Source: Paramyrothecium sp. XJ0827 (lineage: Eukaryota; Ascomycota; Sordariomycetes; Hypocreales; Stachybotryaceae). Taken from it: DNA of 64,000 bases. The translations under genes and the position numbers were made by a program. Position 1 is the stretch's first letter; every line of letters starts with the position of its first letter. The DNA is taken from NCBI GenBank assembly GCA_020881915.1, contig JAJFPB010000003.1:3410001-3474000 (forward strand), read 5' to 3'. Shown piece by piece: positions 36,440 through 47,330 of the stretch. The notes under the pieces are model-generated. The model saw only the letters and a program-made list of their open reading frames with translations. It had not been told where the DNA came from and did not search any database.

Positions 36440-38415
36440 ATGCATCTGAACAACGTCCTCGTCGTCCTCGCTGGACTGGCAGCTGTCTCTGATGCGGTCG
36501 CTGTGCGACACAGCTCACCATTTGCCAAAACGCTCCAGCGTCGACAGAACAACCGCTTCCGCGGCGGCGGCGGCAACAACGGAGGTAACAACGGCGGTAA
36601 CAACGGCGGAAACCAGGGCGGAGACCAGGGCGGCAACAATGGTGGAAACCAGGGCGGCAACAACGGCGGCAACAACGGCGGAAACCAGGGCGGAGACCAG
36701 GGCGGCAACAACGGTGGAAATCAGGGCGGTGACAACGGTGGCCAGGCTGATGGAAACCAGCTCAATGCAGACGCTGTTCAGACTGGCTCACAGGCCGATG
36801 GCTCGCCCTTGAACGATGGCCAGACTGCTTCACAGACGTGAGTCATGTGTCCCGAGTCGCGTAAGGATATGGCTAACAAGACCCTAGTTCCGATAACAAC
36901 TTCATCAACTTTTGCAGTGGCAGCACTCTCACCAATGGTGAGCAGAACCGTGGAGGTTCTTGCAACGGTATTCCCATGGGCAAGATCCCATCCGCCAACA
37001 ACATGGTCTCATCTATTATTGTCAACCCCAAGAACGGTGACAACATCAATGCCGATGAGAACTTCAGCATTGATGTTCAGATGATCAACTTTGCCCCCGG
37101 AACCTTCACCAACCCCGATACCACGTACTATGCGGCGCCCCAGGACCTTGATGGCGGTGGCAACATCATTGGCCATACTCATGTCACTGTCCAGGACACG
37201 GGCAATGACTTGAACCCCGAAACTCCTCTGGATCCCTCAGTATTCGCCTTTTTCAAGGGTATCAATGATGCTGGCAACGGTCAAGGCCTGCTGTCTGCTG
37301 CCGTAGATGGTGGTCTTCCGGCCGGTAACTACCGTCTTTGCACCATGGCCTCATCTGCCAATCATCAGCCTGTCCTTATGCCTGTTGCTCAGCGTGGCGC
37401 CCAAGATGACTGCGTTCGTTTTACCGTTGGAGGTGCTGGTGGCAACGGCGGTAACAACGGAGGCAACAATGGCGGAAACCAGGACGGTAACAACGGTGGA
37501 AACCAAGGCGGCAACAACGGCGGCCAAGACGGAAACCAAGGCGGCAACAACGGCGGCCAAGACGGAAACCAAGGCGGCAACAATGGCGGCAACGACGGCG
37601 CCCAAGATGGTAACCAAGGCGGCAACAATGGTGGCCAAGGCGGAAACCAGGGCGGTAACAACGGCGGCAACAATGGCGGTCAAGACGGTGCCAATGGCGG
37701 TCAAGACGGCGGTCAAGACGGCGCTAACGGTGGCCAAGACGGCGCCCAGGGCGGTAACAACGGCGGCAACAATGGCGCTCAAGACGGTGCCAATGGCGGT
37801 CAAGACGGCGCTCAAGATGGTGCCAATGGCGGCCAAGACGGCGCTCAAGGCGGCAACAATGGTGCCCAGGATGGTGCCAATGGCGGCCAAGACGGCGCTC
37901 AAGGCGGCAACAATGGTGCCCAGGATGGTGCCAATGGCGGCCAGGACGGTGCTAACGGCGGCCAAGGTGGTGCCCAAGACGGCGCTAACGGCGGCAACAA
38001 CGGCGCTCAAGACGGCAACACTGGCGCTCAAGACGGCAACAATAGTGAGTCCGACAATGGCGCTGGTGGCAATGGTAATGCTAATGATGGAGCTCAGACG
38101 GGGGGCGAGGAGGGCGGTTCCGGGGCGGCGGACGAAGGTTCGGGCAACGCCAATAATGGAGGCGGCAGCGGAGGAGCTTCGAGTGCAAACGCTCTGGGTG
38201 GTATCGCGGCCCCGGAGGTCGTCGAGACCCAAGACCCAGACCGACCCTTTGGCGTCAACGGCAACTCCTTCACAGACAAGGCGGCAGCAGTTCAGCGAGC
38301 TTGTGACATCCAAAACAATGCTTGCCGAGATGCCGTCAACGGAGGCGGGTTGGCCGGCGTCACTGGGGATGCATGTGGCGGGCAGGTCGCACAATGTGTG
38401 ACGGAGCTTTCTTAA
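36440..38415 (+). CDS. Secreted Gly/Asn-rich repeat protein, modular
   Basis: Two exons (36440-36837 and 36888-38415; 50-nt intron) encode about 641 residues. A signal peptide covers residues 1-19 or so. A dibasic RR at 34-35 before a Gln is a likely Kex2 site. Residues 42 to about 103 are a first repeat tract built of GGNN, GGNQ and GGDQ. A globular domain follows at about 133-315 (NFINFCSGSTLTNG, GKIPSANNMVSSII, IIGHTHVTVQ, FFKGINDAGNGQG, NHQPVLMPVAQRGAQDDC). A second, longer tract spans about 317-525, with units such as GANGGQDGAQGGNNGAQD. The C-terminal 60 residues hold a four-cysteine block (ACDIQNNAC, DACGGQVAQC) that I recall from other fungal wall proteins. Homologues are sometimes mislabelled 'ribosomal protein s17'; nothing ribosomal is visible. 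A wall or matrix role is inferred. No GPI signal is seen. Confidence 0.85.
37816..37923 (+). repeat. Perfect 54-bp tandem duplication in the Gly/Asn-rich gene
   Basis: The 54 bases at 37816-37869 are repeated without a mismatch at 37870-37923, and the first 20 bases of a third copy follow. The unit encodes 18 residues (DGANGGQDGAQGGNNGAQ). Flanking units are diverged at synonymous sites, so this copy looks recent. Confidence 0.95.
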
Positions 38416-40038
38416 TGGGATGCGTGAATTTGGGTCTACGACTCGTTCAGCAACGGAATAAGATTTAGAGAGGTTGGTTTGCTACACTTTACAACTACCC
38501 GAAGAGGTCTGCCTGAGCATGTCCATCAAGGAGACAGGTCGACATGATGTACTTGCCAGGGGACTCAGACCTCATGAGGGTAGAGGACTGTGTGGATTTA
38601 TGACATGGATGATTATCCTTGATGACGACGAGTTCAGCCAAACCTACAGGCAAGGGATTCTGAATGGTGTATTTGATAGATTTTAATTTGTCTGGAAAAC
38701 TAATTTTCCGTCCTATCTGGGTTCCAACAATCCAAAGTCATTGTGAAATCGTCTTGTCCTTGCTCTTGATTACGGGCTGACCACGTCGAAAGGATTGTGA
38801 GGATGACGCCGGCGGTATAATGGATTGGCGCTCATATCTGAGCTAGCTTAAGCTCAAGGGGCAGGCCAGCCGCGACCACGTCCGAAGCTGCGACAGCGCC
38901 ATGCATGCGTGAAACACAGGTGTAGTTGGTCGCAGGAGCCACTCGCACGCTTTCCTCCTATGTAGTTTCAAGTCGTCAGGTGGTGTATCATCGGTTACGA
39001 CGAATCGCATTAATTGCTTCAAGAGCCGCCGGGACCTTGACCCTGGGCAACTGGTGGAAGAGGTCATGGCATGGTCAAGTTCCGAGGCTACGGCGCAGTC
39101 GGACGGTAAGTAAAGCAAGCAAAAGCTTGATGGTTCAAGGCATAATGGTGTGTGTTTCATGTGAAGGGACACCCCCAATGCGTTACTCGGAGATGAGGCC
39201 AGAGGCTGTACTCGCTACAGGTGAGAACCGGTGGAGAGTTCCCCAGCGTGCTACGTTGTGTATGCCCTGGTGAGAGAGAGCTCCGAGGCCAAGCCAGACC
39301 TGTTGGACTGAAAGAGGTTGGAGCAAGAGGGTTGACAGAGAATATCTGTCAGTAGGTTATGGGGCAGGAAGAACACCCGATGAGTGATGTCGAGCACAAC
39401 GCTTCAGTAACTTCATCACGAAAACCCATTGTCACGTCGAGACCCGACCGTTGATACATCAAGTACAGTACACTGGAAGCATCGGCATCGATGTCGTCTA
39501 GAACCTGGCACCTCACTCAAGTGGAGTAATTTTCATTGTTGCAATGAAGAAAATGATGGCCACACTTCTTGTGTTGCCTGTGCCTTGGCTAATAATTATT
39601 TTGACTCTATCGGAATTAAGAATCCCACCAGTGTTGTGTTGCATGCTGCAGAAGCCTGCCGTACACTCCCAAGTGTAAATGCCAAAAACAAGCAAAGTCA
39701 TCTATACGCCCCGTAGAGATATGATGCGGCCACTAATCTGCTTGCTTGCCAGGTCCCTGGTACGGCCAATTTGGTATGCCGACGGGCGCTGCGCGACGCA
39801 TTGCAAAAGCACGCTCTCCTTATCCAAAAATGCACCCCAATCTATGGTCGAAGAATCAAGATGCGCCAAACACCGCTCTTGGAAAATGATGCTGCCGTCA
39901 GGGCTCCGAGGTTTCGTGCGAAGTCGCCATGGGTCTCAGGCGGTACGCAAGCATGGATAGCAGCCGGAGATTATGCTTTAAAATGTGGTCAAAATGAAGA
40001 GTCGAGCCTGTCTCCTATTCCATCCTGAACTTGGTCCT
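38416..40038. other. Convergent spacer without recognised gene
   Basis: 1.6 kb between the Gly/Asn-rich gene and the small secreted peptide gene, which converge. Short open frames show no domain and no joinable introns. It is expected to hold both 3' untranslated regions. Confidence 0.45.
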
Positions 40039-40277
40039 TCACCGAGGCTTGGGTCTAGCGCACAGTTAGTATTGCTGGGAGTCACCTCGTGGAGCAAGCG
40101 CTCAGCCAAGGAGGCCGATGGGACTCACCCGCAGCCCTGGGGCGTCACGACGCCGAAGAAGCAGTCTCCCGGGACCTTCTCGACGATCTGATCTTGCTGG
40201 ATCGGGGTGATGACGATCTCGGCGGCGACCAGCGACATGGCCGCGGAGACGAGGGCAACGAGGAATGTGGTCTTCAT
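40039..40277 (-). CDS. Small secreted peptide, 54 residues, unknown function
   Basis: Two exons (40277-40129 and 40054-40039) with a 74-nt intron that has a GTGAGT donor, a perfect TACTAAC branch site and a TAG acceptor, which makes a real gene likely despite its size. The product begins with a strong signal peptide (MKTTFLVALVSAAMSLVAA, cleavage about residue 19-20). The mature part is only about 35 residues: a Gln/Ile/Val-rich start, then VPGDCFFGVVTPQGCGPKPR with two cysteines that could form one disulphide. No family is recognised. Size and secretion fit an effector-like or signalling peptide, but no activity can be inferred. The second exon adds only the last five residues and the stop. 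Confidence 0.65.
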
Positions 40278-41979
40278 GATGGCTTGAGTCTCCGTTGCTG
40301 CGCAGGCGGGCAAGCGATTCGAAGCGGAGGTTTTGCTTGGCGTGGAAAGCAGAGGTTTGAGCGGCGGTTCGTGAGCAGCAAGTGGTGCGCACGGGATGGG
40401 GACTTTGCAACGATGAAAGTGCGCTCGGAGGGAAGTGACAGGCCGGCTGACGACGGATGTTGACGTATGTTCAATGATGGGAAATAGAAAAAAGAAGAGG
40501 AAGAAATCAATCAAGCAGCTGGAGTGCAGAAGATTCAAACGACGGCCCGGCTGGGGAGGAGTCGAAACAGGTTTCGCACACGAGGAGCGCCAAAGGAAGA
40601 GAGGCAACGGATAAGGTCAGGTCAGGTACGGTACTCAGGGACGGTACCTGGACTAGTGGTGCAGTAGTAAGGCAAGGTAAGCTGGAGAGATGCCCCAAAC
40701 AGCGCCTGTCGGAGGACAGTGGCTTCTAATACACGTTGGGTTGCGGGAGACGTTTCAGATGCGCCACGGGATTTCCAGGGTGGAGGTGCCATGTGAACGA
40801 GCCCCTCCTTTTTTTTCCCTTCTCCGTGCATCCATTTCATATTAAGCGCCCAGCATTAGCAGTATTAAATTAGTGACTGGTCCCCCCTCCGCCCCTGACG
40901 GAATCACGCTGCCCACTCGGGTAAAGAGGAAAAGAATATGCTACAAGCAAGCAGGCAAGCCTTGCCCGGTATGCATTACTGGTCGCTCTGCTACTGCTGC
41001 TGGTGCGGCTGCTGGCCCCGGAGTAAGCATGTGAGATTCGACATGGGAGAAATGGCGAAATGGTTTATTTTCAGAGGCGGGAGACGCCAAAAACGAAAAA
41101 AGGGGAGCCACGCACAGATGCGTGCTCGGGATCCATCCGACCATTTTTGGTCGAGAGCCCATGCACGACACACAGGCACAAGTCCTTCTCCCCCCTGTCC
41201 TGTCCTGTCATGTCAGCCAGTGGAGCGAGTTTGTGGCTCAACCAGCTCCCACCGTACCGGGGGGCTGAATAAGCGCACCGCCGTGCCTGTGTGATTAATC
41301 GTCTGATGCATCGGGCCACAGCGAACCTTCAACGGCCGAGGCGCAACTCGGCAACGCATAAGTAATTACACGCAGACTCCCATCTCGTCGAAAGCATCTG
41401 TCCATACTCCTACGATCCCACCCCTGGTGTCTTGTCAGGGACGAAACACTGATATCACTATTTTGATCAGTGAATAGTATTATGAGTAGACTTTTAGTGA
41501 TTAAAACGGTGATATTACTGTTCTATTCCTTTCAAAATACGGCGGGTGTGCTGCGAGGAGTATGGGGCCAGCATGCCCGTGCCTGCTACCGTACGGTACC
41601 TGATGCCGTGTGAGCCTTCGCTGAATCCTGCACGTGATGTTGCTCACCAATCGCTTGGGTTGAGGGAACCCATCTTAGTGGCCTGCGGAACGCAGGTGTT
41701 GGCAGGACAGTTGGCGACTGGATCTTGATCTTGGTCCAACAGACGGAGTCCTTCCCGGACTGCTGCCCCGGCATCTTTGACGATTAATTTTATTTCTTCT
41801 TCACGCCTACGAATGCAGCCGTACGGCATATCATACAGTGTCGTCCCTCCTCGACTTTCCAAACAGCCCCTCCGCCTAACCGCATAAGCTATGTGATCGA
41901 TAGTCATGTTCAGCTTTCTCTCTCTCTCTCTTCCCCGTCTCCTCTCTCCCAATCCAACTTCCAAATCTCCACCTTCCAA
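40278..41979. other. Intergenic region with an inverted-repeat element
   Basis: 1.7 kb upstream of the small peptide gene and downstream of the Asterix gene. It holds GGTAAGG/GGTACGG motifs at about 40615-40680 and the inverted-repeat element at 41444-41523. Just before the Asterix stop codon there is a CT-repeat near 41915-41945. No gene was recognised. Confidence 0.5.
41444..41523. repeat. Imperfect 80-bp inverted repeat, possible MITE relic
   Basis: Two arms of about 30 bp (41444-41473 and 41494-41523) flank a 20-bp AT-rich centre. In the inner 22 bp, 17 positions pair; four of the five mismatches are C/T or G/A transitions. The element is clearly AT-richer than its surroundings. No target-site duplication was seen. 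Confidence 0.6.
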
Positions 41980-42737
41980 CTACTGCAGAGGGACCGGGGC
42001 GGGCGGGCTGGTCGAAGAGCCCGCCTGGCCAGTGGGAGGCAGGAAGAGCGGCAGGTAGCTCACGGCGAGAGCCATCACTGGGTAGACTTGCTGTCAGCAC
42101 ACGTTGCAGCAGGGAAGGGGGACCGAAATTCAAGTAGGGACAACACACCTGCCATGATGACATTGAAGTAACCCGGCGTCGCGGCCTTCTTCCTCGACTC
42201 CTCGCTCTCGCTGAGCCAGGTCTGTATGGCGTAGACAGCCGCTGCCCTATTATGTGCAACAAAAAACCCGTTAGCTTGATTATCCATATAACCATTCGAG
42301 TGAGACCATGTCCCATATCCTAGCCCTCCGGTCGAGAAAGCGAGCTTGCCCGCGCAGCCATTCAAACCCGGACAAGGGCTCCTGTGCTTTGCTCGACTCC
42401 CTTCCGTGAAGGCATGGTGCTGCGTCCCGTACAGATTCTCCCACTTCCACGCACTCAGGTCACGTACCAGCCGATGAATTTGTTGCGGGTGAACATGGCC
42501 GCCATAGGCAGCGTCGAAGAGATGGCGCCGCCGAAGTCGCCGGGCTCCCCAGAGGCGGAGGGCTCCTGATACGGGACGACTGTTTGCATTCAACGCAAGC
42601 GCGCACTGGTTAGCCGTACTCTCGACAATGGAAGTGCAAATTGGAACAACAGGCCGAGGCCAGAGGGAGGCGGGCAACAGAGAGGGGTGGCACGACTCAC
42701 TCAGGTCCGCACGACGTGCATCCTTGCCGGGAGCCAT
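41980..42737 (-). CDS. Asterix / WDR83OS-like ER membrane protein (PAT complex)
   Basis: Four exons (42737-42701, 42579-42468, 42246-42149, 42077-41980) encode about 114 residues. The product has a hydrophilic N-terminus (MAPGKDARRADL), then GDFGGAISSTLPMAAMFTRN, a helix around FIGWAAAVYAIQTWLSES, a short loop, and a final membrane block FNVIMAVMALAVSYLPLFLP. This is the pattern of the UPF0139/Asterix family: three membrane helices, with a conserved MFTRNKFIGW-type motif just before the second. In animals Asterix pairs with CCDC47 as an intramembrane chaperone for multi-pass proteins at the ER translocon; that role is inferred here. All phases agree (1, 2, 1). The second intron is 221 nt, long for this region. 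The protein was invisible in any single frame and depends on the splicing model. Confidence 0.8.
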
Positions 42738-43511
42738 TGCTGCAGCTTGGGATTGAGGGAACAGGTCGCGGAGGTGGTGGCAGGGCGGGAGGCGCGGAAT
42801 TGGGGCTTCTTCGAGGTGGCGTGCTGGAGCTCCTTTGCGATGAGGAGAGGTTGCGATGGAGCTGCGGTCGTCTGGGTCTTGGGTCTGGATCTGGGGTTTG
42901 GCGGGTGGCGCTAGTCCGCGACTGGAAGCTCTCCCCACATTTTCCACCAGCGACCTCATATTGTGGTTACGAGGCAACACACGGTGGCCGTGACGTCGGT
43001 ACTGGCAAATCCGATAACGCAGAGTCTTTGATCTGCTAAAAACATCAAAGTGATTATCTTGAGGACTTGAAACATGAGATTCAATTCTTCTCCAATAGAA
43101 AGTACCAGATGATTTCCGTGAACTCGGCGCCCTCGAAAGCACTGTAAGCAATCATATAAGCTGCCCTCGTTTTCGTCCTGTCCTCACTACATGTTAATGT
43201 ATATCGTGTTGCGCCTGTCTCAAAATATCTCCTGACATATTAGAACCAATCAAGGAAGCAGAGAGAGTGCCTCAAGCCTGTTACAGTTTTTGGGCGCCTC
43301 CATACCTTTAAGGCGGAGCAGAAGAGCACACACATAAACCTCGTAACATTCATTTCTTGCACCATATACTATAAACAATGGCAGCTCTGGTAACCTTTGA
43401 GCCCCGTCGCAGGAGAGATTTTCGCCGAGAAATCTGTCCGGCAGGTTCGAGTGGTTCACTGCTGGACAGTAATCGAAGCGAGGGGACCCAAAAGTCAAAC
43501 AGGCTTCTTTC
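42738..43511. promoter_or_regulatory. Spacer upstream of the Asterix gene
   Basis: 774 bp between two tandem minus-strand genes. The part next to the Asterix start should be its promoter; the part near 43512 is the 3' end of the orphan gene. No other feature was recognised. Confidence 0.45.
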
Positions 43512-46500
43512 TTACTCAACTCGAACAACCACCTTCCATCCAAGTGCCCCAGCCTCGCGTATCGCACAAGCCAAACATCCTCGTCTCCTTCGACTGATTA
43601 GGGCGTTCCAGCCCTTCTGGGCACATAGGGCCCGCACGAGAATCTCCATGTCCGAACCAAACTGTCTTTTGCGGGACTCGAGGTGCATCTTCATTTCAGC
43701 CGCGAAGCCACTCATCCGCTCAAGAATCGGCGATGAAGACGAGAAGGTCGAGTCGGACCGTTGCAGAGTCGGAGACACCGGCCGTTCCACGTAGTTGGTG
43801 ATGCAGTCGATTACTAAAACGCGAATCTGTCCGGATCGGCTGGTCCCGTGGCCAGGTTTGTGAGAGGTAGGTGTTGATATGAATTCTGATAATGTTGTGT
43901 GCGGCTTTTCCAGTAACTCCGAAATATGGACGACTGTGTAATTGTAAAACTTGTGCAAGGGATGACCTGTACAACATGTTAGTTCCCACGCGTGGATTAA
44001 GAGCTGCTAGGGACTCACCAGTCCTAACTGCAGGTCTCGAAAACTTGCCAAACATATCCGACCCGGAAATGTCTATCTGCTGGATCGTGGGACTAGTAGG
44101 AGAGCTCAAAAATCTCACCCGCGATGACGGTGCGCACGGATGAGCTGTGACGAGGCTGATATCGTACGAGAGCGAGAACGTATACTCCGTTTCCGGAGCG
44201 CCGTTGATCGAGACAGAGAAACTAAGATTGGCAGGGTATGTGACGAGCTCCGGGTCCCTACTAATTCCAGTCGCTGGTGTGGATGTGTAGTCTGTATATG
44301 GGGTGGGCTGTAGGGAATCTGCCGCTGATAGTAACTCCAGTGCCCGTAGCTCGACAAGCACGCCAGGTGGCGCGATTGTGTAGCCGTTCTCATGCGGTAT
44401 AATGAAGTCGGCTGGGAGTACCGAATCTTCATCACCATCGCCAAGGATGTTGGAGTCGCGCTCCACACGTTTCTTCCCCCAGAGCCGGGCCTTCTTGCCT
44501 AATTGTGCCAGATCATCTAAATCACAGGGTCAGTGAATGCGAAGCCTTCGATGGCATTAGGAGGAACCTACCGGCCACGTTTTCCACTTCTATATTGACC
44601 CATCCTTCACCGAAGGCCTGCGGCACAATATCCGTAGATACCCATCCCATGCACTCTACCGATCCTCTGCCGGCTGCCAGTACTCTTCCGACGATGCAAG
44701 ATGTGCTCCAAAAGCTCTTCCCAGCATAGACAAAGCCACCACACAGGTTGGCCAGGGATCCCAGACGGCCCAAGGCCTCGGTGTCATTCTCAAGCAGGGT
44801 AGCCATGAGATAGTGACTCAATGCTTCTCCCGGAAGTACTAGACCGAACACGTACGTCTTGGAGATCCAGCCCGAAGCATGGAGAGCAGCGGCCAACTTG
44901 CGCCGTTGCGCCTGGGCTTTCTCGTTGGTGTGACTATGATGGCCAATATCCCACGTCCCAAAGTATGATGATTGTGTCGTGCTGATGGTGTTGGGGCTTG
45001 CAATGGGCGTCGGGGTATCACCAGCGGCATCCTGGGCGTTCTCCGTGATGCGAGACTCGTAGGTTTCGATGCCGGGCCACCGGAGCCTTCTCGCAAAGTG
45101 TATGAGGCCATCAACCTGACGTTGGCCATGTCGTCCCTTGATTGTGTAATGGTGTGTGGGTGGCGAGGGGTGTTCGTGGTGGTGATACAAAGATATCCTG
45201 CTCACTAGGGACGCCAACCAATTACTTCCCTTGTGGTGCGTTTCCGTTGCTACCTCTGTGGGCGCGATACCCGTCTTGACGACGTCGATATTTTCGAGCC
45301 AGCTCCTGGCTAGGAGTAGAGACCACTTCACAGACAGATTGGCAGCCCGCTCAAATTGGACAATGTCAATGGGCCGCAGCGACTCCACGCCATACTCCCT
45401 GCCTTCAGTTATGGCATCCAGTCTCAGGAGCAGCTCGGTGGAGACTAGAATCTGCATCAGCAACCAGTACCGCTCCTCGCTTCGCTCTTTCGCCGTTTCC
45501 GCATCGTGAATGGAGGTGGCGTCGTCCAACTCATCGCCGTCAGAGTGTCCCCAAAGTATCTGGCCAAGCCGAATCCTCCATTCAACGCGTGAGAGATCGA
45601 GCCAGACGTTTGGCGTTCCCAGGCACTTCACGAGGGCATTTATTTGATTGTTGAGACTGTAGTGGTCAGTCTTGTCGACGATGTCCTTGCACGGCCGCAT
45701 GAATGTATGGAAGAGATCCTTATAAGTATCTACGGACGTCCGTGACCGGAGATCATTATCCTTGTAAAGCTCGCCATTGCGCTTCAGCCTATCCAAAATT
45801 TCGGCTTCAGGAAGGCGGCGGAGAGATCCTAGGTCAGACATGATCCTTTCCCTAGTCTCGAGGACAATGCGAGCCTTGGTACCAATGCTGTCGAATCCGA
45901 ATTGCTCCTCCTCGAGTGAATCGCCGACTGGCAGTTCCAGCGCCGCCTGGTAGCCCATGGTGCCCTTCTCCAGGCCCTGCATGCTCAGCATGTTCGGACG
46001 CTCCCGGCAACGGATGTGGAAGTGGGCCTTGTGCTTCTCCTCGGCCTGCCTCTTGGCGGCCGCATCGTGGTTGACATCGCGGGTCAAGTGAGGCCACGCA
46101 GTGATGCCGCTCCAAGCCTTGTCGGCTATGTGGACGTGGTCGGTCAAGTCCCTGATCTCCAATTCCTCGTCAAAGGGAAATGCGACGCTGGGATGGGGAG
46201 CGCCTGGGAAGAAGCGCTCGCTGCGGGCGAAATACTGGGGCGCCCCGGAGAAGAGCTGCTCGATCTCCTCCTCGGTCAAGGTGGCCATGATCCTCTCCAG
46301 CTTCAAGGCCGCAGGCTTCTGGCCGACCTGGGGCGCATTGGGCTGCTGAAGCTCGTGGCGGGGAGGAGACGGGAGGGGCTTGTTGGGATCCGGGGGTGGA
46401 CGCGGGGCCCGTTGCGAAGTGGCATTCGATGTCGTCTATCAAAGTCAAGAGAGAAAGGCGGTATCAGCAGCTTGAAACATTCAGGTCCTTTTCCAGGCGA

Positions 46501-47330
46501 GACACCGCTTGGCGTTTCTCTTTTTTTCCCTTTCAATTGAAGCAAAACAGGGGAAGCAGTGCCATTGAGCAAGTTGTGGAGAGGTGCGCAGTAGTATTCG
46601 AGGGATAGGACGAGTTAGTGGTCGCCTGACCAAGTACGGATCCAGGGTGTGCGTTCCCGGCCGCGTTCGGTAGGTACCTCAAGCCAATGGTCAGGTCATG
46701 CCAGGCAGCGGCTGGAGTAGTGAGAGTGCTAAGAAACGGGTGATCTGCTAGGGTGGTGGGCATGTTCAACCCCCGCAAACCACTCCATGTCGAGCGGGAT
46801 CCAATGACGTAGAATTGTAGAATGATCGAGGCCCAATATTGCAGGAAGAAAAAGAAATTCCGAGGAAAAAAGTAACGAAAGCTGAAGAAGCAGAGGAAGA
46901 GGGAAGGTACCAGGCAGATGTACCATGTGATTGACAGACTTGGGAGGGAACAGAAACTTGGTGAGCAACTTACAGTGACTGTTACAGGCGGCGGAGCAGT
47001 GCCAGCGCCATCTTCCCTTCCCCGCTTTCTTGCCCGTGTCAAGAAGACGTTAATGAGTTTACGTGTCGACAGTCGACGGCTAAGGCCACCGTCCTTCGCC
47101 TCGGTTTGGTCTTTTGGAGGAGGCGTGGGCGCAGTCGCGGGCGCGGTAGGGCCAGTCCTTGGAGATGCGAGCGTCGGCGAGGGAGGCTCGGCGTTGGCAG
47201 GACTGCCAACGATTTTTGTAAGTCGTTTGCGCATTGAGAGCAAGAGGTAAGCTCCCCCGGCTTCGCCAGCGTCAACGGGGAGAGCACCGCTTGGAGTCTG
47301 CTTGTGTGTTCTGGTTGCTGGTGTCGACAT
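43512..47330 (-). CDS. Large conserved-looking protein of unknown function, 1057 residues
   Basis: Four exons (47330-46974, 46435-44572, 44516-44019, 43966-43512) give 3174 nt of coding sequence; all phases agree. The first intron is long (538 nt). The N-terminus is Pro/Ser/Thr-rich and basic (RKRLTKIVG, LSRRLSTRKLINVFLTRARKRGR), probably disordered. A compact domain begins near residue 160 with MATLTEEEIEQLFSGAPQYF and continues through an Asp/His-rich stretch, a block HFHIRCRERPNMLSMQG, and a mostly helical core. The region around residues 650-720 contains HHHEHPSPPTHH and a Gly/Phe-rich segment (GGFVYAGKSFWSTSCIVG). The C-terminal third is beta-rich, then ends with a helical, Arg-rich tail. 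No signal peptide or membrane helix is evident, and I do not recognise a family. If the long first intron is wrong, the protein would start at MATLTEEEIEQ (46287). Confidence 0.75.

Noticed and set aside
37351..38394. A hydrophobic 347-residue open frame on the minus strand of the Gly/Asn-rich gene
   Set aside because: It arises from reading the GGN/AAC repeats backwards, giving monotonous Ala/Val/Leu strings. The plus-strand frame has a signal peptide, intron and structured domains.
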